33,506 bases of DNA, from assembly GCA_005776475.1 (NCBI GenBank), contig SXPB01000262.1:1-33506 (forward strand). The letters run 5' to 3'. Of the stretch, positions 15,425 to 21,615 are shown one piece after another. Under the pieces are notes generated by a model. The model saw nothing but the letters and a program-made list of their open reading frames with translations, searched no databases and was not told the DNA's origin. Every line of letters begins with the position of its first letter. Within the stretch, counting starts at the first letter, position 1. The position numbers and the translations under genes are program-made. The DNA is from Planctomycetia bacterium. GTDB lineage: Bacteria > Planctomycetota > UBA1135 > UBA2386.

Positions 15425-16033
15425 ATGGGTCTCGAGAAAACCACTTCCGTGTCGATCGACGGACAAGCCCACGCATGCCATGTGCATCTGGAGCCGCGCG
15501 AGATCGTCTGCAGCCGCGGCGTGAAGCGACGCTTCGCGCACGCGGAGATGACGCGGCTCGCGGTGCGCGGCAGCACGCTGGAGTTCGCGTGCGGCAGCGA
15601 ACGCATCGCCATCGAACTCGGCACGTCGGCGAAGACTTGGCTCGATCGCATCCAGAACCCGCGTTCGCGCGTGCAGAAGCTCGGCGTGGCAGTCGGCATG
15701 ACGGTGTGCGTGCTCGGCCGCAGCGACGCCGATGCCATCGCCGAGGTCGCGGACGCGCTCGGTTCGGCACCCAAGACGCGGTTGTCGGCCGCCGTCGATC
15801 TCGTGCTGTGCTTCGCGCACGAACCGGCAGAACTCGACCGGTTGGCGGCGATCGCGCCGAAGCTGGCCGAACGCGGTGCGGTTTGGGTGCTGTGGCCCAA
15901 GGGTCGCAAGGACTTCAGCCATGACCACGTGGTCGCCGCCGGCAAAGCGGTCGGGCTGTCGATCACGAAGTCGATGGGCTTCTCCGAGCAGTTGACCGGA
16001 CTCCGGCTGGTGCGCGCGAAGCTGCGCGCGTGA
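15425..16033 (+). CDS. DUF3052-like protein
   Basis: The 202-residue protein has a short beta-rich N-terminal part (about 1-85) in which residues 27-60 resemble a small PH-like sheet. From KLGVAVGMTVCVLG a Rossmann-like second half begins, with DLVLCFAHEPAELDRL, GAVWVLWPKGRKD and the ending GFSEQLTGLRLVRAK. This matches, from memory, the DUF3052 family, whose function is unknown. A GAGG (15416-15419) sits five bases before the ATG and overlaps the preceding stop, so it belongs to the MarR-SRPBCC operon. It is soluble and cytoplasmic by lack of a signal. Confidence 0.72.
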   Translation: MGLEKTTSVSIDGQAHACHVHLEPREIVCSRGVKRRFAHAEMTRLAVRGSTLEFACGSERIAIELGTSAKTWLDRIQNPRSRVQKLGVAVGMTVCVLGRSDADAIAEVADALGSAPKTRLSAAVDLVLCFAHEPAELDRLAAIAPKLAERGAVWVLWPKGRKDFSHDHVVAAGKAVGLSITKSMGFSEQLTGLRLVRAKLRA

Positions 16034-16044
16034 TCCGCCGGGCT

Positions 16045-16069
16045 CGGCACGGAAGTCGTTTCCGTGCCG
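16045..16069. terminator. Perfect hairpin between convergent genes (bidirectional terminator candidate)
   Basis: CGGCACGGAA (16045-16054) and TTCCGTGCCG (16060-16069) form a perfect 10-bp stem with a five-base loop, GTCGT. It sits in the 52-base gap between the end of the MarR operon and the end of secreted paralogue B. No T-run follows on either strand, so termination would depend on the stem or on Rho. Confidence 0.6.
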
Positions 16070-16085
16070 GCCGCGTGGATCGCGA

Positions 16086-17525
16086 TCAGTTGACGTCGAT
16101 CACTGTCGGCGTGCTGAGTTCGAGCCCGCTGCCGCCAAACCCAACCATCTGGAACAGCACCTTGCCGGAGAAGGCGGGCGGGATCGCGGCCATGCCGAAG
16201 CTGCCCCACTGGCCCGCCAGCGGCCACGCGTGCGGGATCAGGTTCGGCACGTAGATGTCGGGGAAGCACAACAGCGAGAACGGGAAGGCCGGCAGCGAGC
16301 CCGGCACTGTCGCCGGCACGATCTCGATGAACGCGATGTTCCATGCGTAGGGCGTGCGGTAGTGGATCTGCGTCGCGCCAAACGGCGCGCCACCCGGGGC
16401 GGTGACGACCGGCGTCACCGGCTCCGTCACGAAGCGTTCGGTGAAGGTCGACATCAGCGCGTTCACGTAGCTCGCGGCGCCGACGTTGATGCCCGCCGGT
16501 TGGATGCCCATCTGCGGGCCAAACGTCGGACCGAAGCCGCACGGCGTGCCGGCCGGGCCGCACAGGTGCACGTGGATCGCGCCGCCGCCGGCCGTCGTCA
16601 GCACCGACGCACCCGTTCCGTTTTCGACCGTGAACAAGAAGTGCGGCGCCTGGATCACCGTGCCCGGGCACGGGAACGAGAAGCCAATCGGCTGGGTCCA
16701 ATCGAACTCGAGCCCTTCGAGGTCGAGCGCCTGCGTGACGCACACACCAAACCGGTTGTTCACCGCGGCGGCCGCAACCAGCGCATCGACGGCGGGCTCG
16801 CTGTAGACGACCGCGGCGCTGTTGGGCAACACGGCGGCGACGCGGAAGTCCGGCGTCCAGGTGATCGCCCAGTCAGGCACACAGGCGATGGCACCGTCCT
16901 GAATCAGCAACGGGCCGCAGAACGTGTTCGCCGGAACATCCTGATCGAGCGAGAAGTAGACGCCGAGCCCCGGCTGGAAGCAGATCGCATCGACGTCGAT
17001 TGGGCTGTTCAACGGCAGGCCGAGCGCCTGGTTGAAGTGTTCTTGGCGCATGAAGTACTCGACCTGGCCGTCGCCGGCACCGTTGCGCACGATGTGGCCG
17101 ACGTCACCGGGCCGCAGGCCGGGGCCGCCGCTGATGTTGGTGCCCATCGCCACCGACGGCGAGAAGAACACGGTGCGCGCGTTGACGCCGCCGGCGACCG
17201 GGGACGTGCTGATCGGCGCGCACAGCGCATCGATGCTGCCGAAGATCGTCGGGTTGAAGTAGACGCTGTTGGCGTTCTCGTCGCCGGCCATCACGTGGAA
17301 GTTGGCGCGCGGCGAGTACTTCTCGGCCGAGGGTGCAGCGCACGGGCCGTTCGACCATTCGAGGTGGCAGATCTCGTTCGGGCGCAGCGTCTGCAGCACG
17401 GTGCCGCCGCTGCCGGACAGGGTCTGTTCGACCTGCGAATAGGTGACGAGCATGTCGGGGCCTTGGGCCGCGACGGTGGCCGCGAGGGCGGCGCAGGAAA
17501 GGAGACGGTGCAGGGTGGAGTTCAT
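16086..17525 (-). CDS. Secreted protein of about 480 residues, paralogue B
   Basis: The 479-residue product has a signal peptide (NSTLHRLLSCAALAATVAAQ) and is homologous end to end with the 481-residue protein at 12716-14161; blocks such as TLSGSGGTVLQTLRPNE, VMAGDENA, ASYVNA, FPDIYVP and ELSTPTVIDV are shared. It differs in loops and carries more cysteines (for example GPCAAPSAEK, CGPAGTPCG). The fold and function are not recognised. Secretion and beta-rich composition suggest an envelope or extracellular role. The ATG at 17525 starts the signal peptide directly; no Shine-Dalgarno is visible. It is transcribed toward the MarR operon, ending at the hairpin. Confidence 0.82.
   Translation of the reverse strand: MNSTLHRLLSCAALAATVAAQGPDMLVTYSQVEQTLSGSGGTVLQTLRPNEICHLEWSNGPCAAPSAEKYSPRANFHVMAGDENANSVYFNPTIFGSIDALCAPISTSPVAGGVNARTVFFSPSVAMGTNISGGPGLRPGDVGHIVRNGAGDGQVEYFMRQEHFNQALGLPLNSPIDVDAICFQPGLGVYFSLDQDVPANTFCGPLLIQDGAIACVPDWAITWTPDFRVAAVLPNSAAVVYSEPAVDALVAAAAVNNRFGVCVTQALDLEGLEFDWTQPIGFSFPCPGTVIQAPHFLFTVENGTGASVLTTAGGGAIHVHLCGPAGTPCGFGPTFGPQMGIQPAGINVGAASYVNALMSTFTERFVTEPVTPVVTAPGGAPFGATQIHYRTPYAWNIAFIEIVPATVPGSLPAFPFSLLCFPDIYVPNLIPHAWPLAGQWGSFGMAAIPPAFSGKVLFQMVGFGGSGLELSTPTVIDVN
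17383..17419. repeat. 37-bp exact repeat, copy 2 (in secreted paralogue B)
   Basis: This is the second copy of the exact repeat at 14019-14055, in the same orientation and at the equivalent codons. Another shared exact run encodes the HVMAGDENA segment in both genes. Confidence 0.85.
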
Positions 17526-17683
17526 GGTCGTTCGGTGGTGGCTCGGGGTTCATGCTCGAAGGACCGTTCGCCGGCGAACGCACGCGATCGACACAGAATC
17601 GGAGCAGGATTGGCGCCGCAGTCTCATTCGTCCGGCGCATGATGGAACGCGTGCGTTCGAGACTTCCTCGTCCTTGTCGTTGC
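17526..17683. promoter_or_regulatory. Divergent regulatory region, secreted paralogue B versus STN-like gene
   Basis: These 158 bases contain CGAAGGAC (17557-17564), twelve bases, AACGCACGCG (17577-17586), and later GACTTCCTCGT (17661-17671). The blocks have the same order as upstream of paralogue A, and the first two have identical spacing. The first two probably serve the secreted gene; the third lies 12 bases before the plus-strand ATG at 17684. Confidence 0.55.
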
Positions 17684-18868
17684 ATGAACACCGCCACGCT
17701 CTTCGTTCCCGCCCTCGCGTTGCTGTTCGCCGCGACCGCGACCGCGCAGAAGGAACGTGCGTTCCACCTGCCCGCCGGCGACCACCGCCTCGGCGAACTG
17801 TTGGCCCAGTGCGAAATGGCGCTGAAGGCCCCCATCGCGCGCCACCGGATCGATGGCCTCGACGAACGCCGCCCGGTGCACCTGCAGCACGCGCTGGCGC
17901 TGCCGCGCGAGCAATGGGAGGACGTGCTGGCGACGGTGCTGCTCGCCCACGACCTCGTGCTGACGTTCGATGCGGCGGAGAAGCGTCACGAAGTGTTGCC
18001 GGCGCCGCGCGAACGCACGCAACCAACCTGGATCGCCGAACGCGCGGTGACGATGGCGCTGGCCGAGTTGGCGGCGCGACCGGATCGGCAGGGCCCGGTG
18101 CAGGTGACGGTGCCGGGGCTCGGCACGCACCTCGCCGTGACGGTGCTGCGACCGTTCTGCATGTCGAATCCCGGAACGACCGCCACGGCCGAGGGGCCCG
18201 ACTTGGTGCTGACCGGACTCGCAGGCGGTGTGCGATCGGCGTTGGCGGTGCTCGCTTCGGTCGATCCCGCGCTCGCCACCCAACTGCCGATGGCGACACC
18301 CAGGCCGTGGCCGCGGGCAGCGTCGGCGACGCAATTCTCGCTGCCGGCGGGCACGCATCGCCTGACCGACGTTGTCGATGCGCTGGCCAAGGCCACGCAC
18401 TGCAATCTGCTGCTGGCGCACGATGCGCCGCACGAACTCACGTTCACGACGGCGATGGCGACGACCGGCGATGCGCTCGCTTTCGAAGCGGCACTGACGT
18501 CGTTGCTGTGGACGCAGAACATCGCGGTGCTCGCCGCGGCGCGCAGCCACGATCTCATGGTGGTTCGACAGGTGTCGCACCAGACGCGGCCGTCCCCCGA
18601 CCAGGCGATGCCGGTGACCCTCGACGAATTGCTCGCGCGCCCGACCCTCACCGCCTTCGTCGAACTCCGCTACACGGCTCGCCACGTCGGCATGGATCGG
18701 CTAATGCCCGAGATCCAGGAAGCCGCCCGCGCGATGAGCAAGGCGATGGGCCCGGCGCTGGCGGCGTTCGAGATGTTGACGACAGAGCAGGGAGTGCTCG
18801 TGCGCGGCTTCACGTTCGCGATGTTGCCAGTGGCGCAGAAGATCGCAGAGATCGATCGCGCTCCGTAG
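17684..18868 (+). CDS. Exported protein with two STN-like modules (no barrel or secretin domain)
   Basis: The 394-residue protein has a signal peptide (MNTATLFVPALALLFAATATAQ). It shows an internal duplication: FHLPAGDHRLGELLAQ (27-42) and FSLPAGTHRLTDVVDAL (218-234) each open a region of about 80 residues with the beta-alpha-beta pattern of the STN/N0 domain of secretins and TonB receptors. Each is followed by about 85 residues that resemble a secretin N1/NolW repeat (115-200 and 308-394; the latter ends GVLVRGFTFAMLPVAQKIAEID). It stops where a secretin would begin its barrel. I infer a periplasmic, soluble protein. STN domains in Fec-type receptors contact a FecR protein, and a FecR-like gene lies two genes downstream. 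The ATG was chosen because it starts the signal peptide. Confidence 0.68.
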   Translation: MNTATLFVPALALLFAATATAQKERAFHLPAGDHRLGELLAQCEMALKAPIARHRIDGLDERRPVHLQHALALPREQWEDVLATVLLAHDLVLTFDAAEKRHEVLPAPRERTQPTWIAERAVTMALAELAARPDRQGPVQVTVPGLGTHLAVTVLRPFCMSNPGTTATAEGPDLVLTGLAGGVRSALAVLASVDPALATQLPMATPRPWPRAASATQFSLPAGTHRLTDVVDALAKATHCNLLLAHDAPHELTFTTAMATTGDALAFEAALTSLLWTQNIAVLAAARSHDLMVVRQVSHQTRPSPDQAMPVTLDELLARPTLTAFVELRYTARHVGMDRLMPEIQEAARAMSKAMGPALAAFEMLTTEQGVLVRGFTFAMLPVAQKIAEIDRAP

Positions 18869-18892
18869 GTCTCGCTGCGACGGAAGTGCCGC

Positions 18893-18929
18893 CGCGGAAC
18901 ATCGCGGAACTTTTCTGCAGTCGCTGCAG
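18893..18929 (+). promoter_or_regulatory. Repeat-rich region upstream of the first ECF sigma gene
   Basis: CGCGGAAC occurs twice, ten bases apart (18893-18900 and 18903-18910). The second copy extends to GGAACTT (18906-18912), the usual ECF -35 core. CTGCAG-TCG-CTGCAG, which is nearly palindromic, follows at 18915-18929. No convincing -10 GTC-type element at the right spacing was found. It may be the autoregulated promoter of the sigma factor. Confidence 0.35.
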
Positions 18930-18960
18930 CCCGCCACGCACTCCGGGGTATGGATGCAAC

Positions 18961-19491
18961 ATGCGGCCCGACGAGCATCGGCCCCTGGTCCAGACCTGGG
19001 ACGAGACGCGCATTGCGCACCTGGTGGTCCACCACCAGCGCGGCGTCGCGGCCTACTTGCTGTCGATCGGTTGCCAGGCCGACGCCGTCGACGACCTGGT
19101 GCAGGAGACATTCCTGGCGTTGCTCCGGTCACCGTTCGAGGAACGCAGCCCGGCCGCCACGGCCACGTTCCTGCGCAGCATCGCGCGCAATCTGTTCTGC
19201 AAGTCGCTGCGGCGAGGACGCCGCGAGTTCGCGGATCTGGATGCGATCGACGCCGCGTGGGTGCACTTCGTCGGTGATGACGACGGCGACAGCTACCTCG
19301 CGGCGCTGCAGCAATGCCTCGCCGAACTGACGGCGACGAGCCGCGAAGCCCTCTCGCTGCGCTACCGCGATGGCCTCGCACCGTCTGCGATCGCAGCCCG
19401 CCTGCAGCTGTCGATCGGTGGCACGAAGTCCACGTTGTTGCGGGCCAAGGAACGATTGCGAGCCTGCATCCGCCGGAAGGTGCAACCATGA
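18961..19491 (+). CDS. ECF-type RNA polymerase sigma factor
   Basis: The 176-residue protein has sigma region 2 (AYLLSIGCQADAVDDLVQETFLALL, about 26-55, including the DDLVQETF core; then TFLRSIARNLFCKSLRR) and region 4 (TATSREALSLRYRDGLAPSAIAARLQLSIGGTKSTLLRAKERLR, about 124-167) with its helix-turn-helix. It lacks regions 1 and 3, as ECF factors do. It should direct RNA polymerase to a small regulon when released by its partner. The stop overlaps the ATG of the FecR-like gene (ATGA), the usual sigma/anti-sigma arrangement. The frame is open far upstream, antisense or out of frame to the STN gene, and that part was rejected. Confidence 0.92.
   Translation: MRPDEHRPLVQTWDETRIAHLVVHHQRGVAAYLLSIGCQADAVDDLVQETFLALLRSPFEERSPAATATFLRSIARNLFCKSLRRGRREFADLDAIDAAWVHFVGDDDGDSYLAALQQCLAELTATSREALSLRYRDGLAPSAIAARLQLSIGGTKSTLLRAKERLRACIRRKVQP
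19475..19480 (+). promoter_or_regulatory. Shine-Dalgarno for the FecR-like gene, inside the sigma gene
   Basis: GGAAGG lies seven bases before the ATG at 19488, within the last codons of the sigma gene. It fixes the start and supports translational coupling of sigma factor and partner. Confidence 0.65.
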
Positions 19492-20663
19492 ATCGTCACA
19501 ACGCGCGCGTTCTCGAGTGTGCGCTGCACGTGCACCTGGCACCGCCGCGCAGCGACCTTGCTTTGCGGGTTCTGCATCGGTGGCAAGCCGGCGATCGCGG
19601 CGACACCGATGCGACGGCGCGTGCTTCGCGTCGGCCCACGCTGCGGCAGTGGCGCGTCTGGCTCGCGGCGATGCTCGCCACCCTCGCCAGCGTGTGGGTC
19701 TGGTCGAACCAAGCCGCACAACCGCTCGCGACGTCGGCGCTCGCAGTTGCGACCTTGCGCCCGGCCAGTGCCGAGCCGCACGCACGCACGCACTTCGCCG
19801 CCAAGGACACGCTCTGGCTCCCACCCAACGCGCGCATCGAGGTGACCGACCGCGGCCAGGTGACAGCGAGCACCGACACCATGCTGATGCTCGATCGCAT
19901 GAACCACGCGACGCTGGTCGTGGCCCAGCTCGGTTCGCTGCAGATCGAATGCCAGAGCCAACCACTCTTGGTCAGGACGCCACTCGGAACCGTCGAACTC
20001 GGCGCTGCCAGCCGTCTGCTCCTTCACCTCGTGCCGGATGATTACTCCACCCCCTTTCGAGAACTCGCCACGGACATGCACATGCACACACGAACGATTC
20101 TGCTCTCGACTTCGATCACGTTGCTCGCCGGAGCCGGCCGCCTGCTCGACGGCCCGACCCCAGGCGAACTCACTGTCGGCCAGACGGTGCAGGATCCAGC
20201 GCCCGCAGCGGATCCGCATTCCACCGCATTGTTCGACGAGATCGGTGCTTGGACGGTGCAGATGACCGACTTCGTCGATGGCAAAGCGCAGCCGTCCTAC
20301 GAAGCGAGCGAGGTCCGCACGGCAGGTCCAGGCCGCAAGTGGTTGCTCGGCAACATGGAGTTCCGCCGCGGCGATCGCCTCGTCCAGGCCCACGAAGTGA
20401 CAGGCTACAACAGTAAGCGGATGCTCTACACCGGCTCGTTCGTCGACAGCTTCGGCGGCCAGATGGCCCTGCTCGAAGGAGCCAAGGGCGAAGATCCCAA
20501 AGTCCGGGTGCTGATGATGCGGGGCTTCCACGGCGATCGGGACGACAACGGCCGGATCACCATGCGGTGGATCAACGCCAACGAACGTGCCACCGTGTTG
20601 GAAGCCAAGGTCGATGGGAAGTGGGTCACGGTGCGTGAAATGAAGCACCTTCGCAAACCATGA
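19488..20663 (+). CDS. FecR-like membrane protein fused to a DUF1579-like domain
   Basis: The product is 391 residues. Residues 1-55 are a short, cytoplasmic N-terminal part, followed by one transmembrane helix (about 56-73). The extracytoplasmic part up to about 185 resembles a FecR domain: WLPPNARIEVTDRGQV, LGSLQIECQ and VRTPLGTVELGAASRL are its beta-helical strands. This is the layout of FecR-type partners of ECF sigma factors. After residue 196 a second hydrophobic, signal-like stretch appears (HTRTILLSTSITLLAGAG, about 200-217). About 235-391 then resembles DUF1579: GAWTVQMTDFVDGKAQPSYE, KWLLGNMEFRRG, GYNSKRMLYTGSFVDSF. The in-frame ATG at 20076 could start a separate secreted DUF1579-like protein. 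No stop separates the halves. Confidence 0.72.
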   Translation: MNRHNARVLECALHVHLAPPRSDLALRVLHRWQAGDRGDTDATARASRRPTLRQWRVWLAAMLATLASVWVWSNQAAQPLATSALAVATLRPASAEPHARTHFAAKDTLWLPPNARIEVTDRGQVTASTDTMLMLDRMNHATLVVAQLGSLQIECQSQPLLVRTPLGTVELGAASRLLLHLVPDDYSTPFRELATDMHMHTRTILLSTSITLLAGAGRLLDGPTPGELTVGQTVQDPAPAADPHSTALFDEIGAWTVQMTDFVDGKAQPSYEASEVRTAGPGRKWLLGNMEFRRGDRLVQAHEVTGYNSKRMLYTGSFVDSFGGQMALLEGAKGEDPKVRVLMMRGFHGDRDDNGRITMRWINANERATVLEAKVDGKWVTVREMKHLRKP

Positions 20664-20702
20664 TCGCGGTGCCGGACCCGCGCGGAATGCGCAAGGCAGG
20701 CC

Positions 20703-21584
20703 TCACGCCGGCGGGCACGCACCCTGCCATTCGTCGTCGACGGTGTGGCCGGCCAGGCTGTCGAGCCCGCTTTGGCCGTCCATCTTCCACAGCTTCGATG
20801 CGCGCGCAGTGAACCATCGCGGCCACACATCGGCCTCCCATTCGGCGAGTCGCTCGGCATCGCGTTCGGCAGCTTGCACCGGATCCGCGACCGCGAACGG
20901 CGGCACCTGCGTCGGATCGAGTCCGAGCCTGCGCACCAGGTAGTCGAACGTCTCGCGTGGCGCCGCGCGCGCTTCGTGGAACCGCACGTCGATCGGGTCC
21001 GGCTGGTCGCTCGGATGGTCGTTGCTCCAACCGAGCGCGCTGGCGAGGCCCGTGACCATGTTCTCCCACAAGTAGCCGCCATAGCGCACCCACTTGTAGT
21101 CACACAACAACAGCCCACGATTGCGCTCGAGCACGTCGCCCGCATCCGCCGCGAAGCGGCGCGCGACTTCGAGCATCCGGGTGTCACTGACTTCGGCGAG
21201 GAATCTCTGCAACGTCGGCCCGTGGTAGCGCAACTGGCGCAGTGTCCAGTGCACCAGCACATCGCGGCCGTCGCGCAGGACCACGATGCGCGGTCCATCC
21301 AACGGATCGAACGCACCTTCGACGCCAACGACGCCGACGCGTGTCGCGGCTGGCTTCTGCGCCAACGCCGCAGCGATGCTCGCCAGAACGTCGTCGCCCC
21401 ATGCCGACTGTCGATCGCTGTCCATTCCGACGCCCCCGATCGGGCCCAGGGGATCTCTGGCGTCTACGAACGCGATCTGCGGATGCAACGCCAGCAAGCG
21501 CGCAAACCAATCCATGCCGGAACACGGAAAGCCGGCGATTTCGAACGGCGTCACGCCCCCAGCAAGTGGCAGAGGTTTGTTCAT
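20703..21584 (-). CDS. Sulfotransferase-family protein
   Basis: The 293-residue protein shows the PAPS-binding pattern of sulfotransferases: a 5'-phosphosulfate loop GFPCSGMDWFARLLALHPQI (18-37), in which the usual KSGTT residues read PCSGMD, and the 3'-phosphate motif VVLRDGRDVLVHWTLRQLRY (about 101-120), with R and the downstream S replaced by H/T. A conserved C-terminal region ends near WFTARASKLWKMDG. It would move sulfate from PAPS to a hydroxyl or amino group of a sugar, lipid or peptide. The acceptor is unknown. No membrane segment is seen. The loop lacks the canonical lysine, so activity should be treated as probable rather than certain. Confidence 0.7.
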   Translation of the reverse strand: MNKPLPLAGGVTPFEIAGFPCSGMDWFARLLALHPQIAFVDARDPLGPIGGVGMDSDRQSAWGDDVLASIAAALAQKPAATRVGVVGVEGAFDPLDGPRIVVLRDGRDVLVHWTLRQLRYHGPTLQRFLAEVSDTRMLEVARRFAADAGDVLERNRGLLLCDYKWVRYGGYLWENMVTGLASALGWSNDHPSDQPDPIDVRFHEARAAPRETFDYLVRRLGLDPTQVPPFAVADPVQAAERDAERLAEWEADVWPRWFTARASKLWKMDGQSGLDSLAGHTVDDEWQGACPPA

Positions 21585-21615
21585 GGCAGTGGGCGACGAC
21601 GACCCAAACGGAACC

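Noticed and set aside
17443-18960. Open extension upstream of the first ECF sigma gene
   Set aside because: It overlaps the STN-like gene in another frame and lacks sigma sequence; homology begins at the ATG at 18961.
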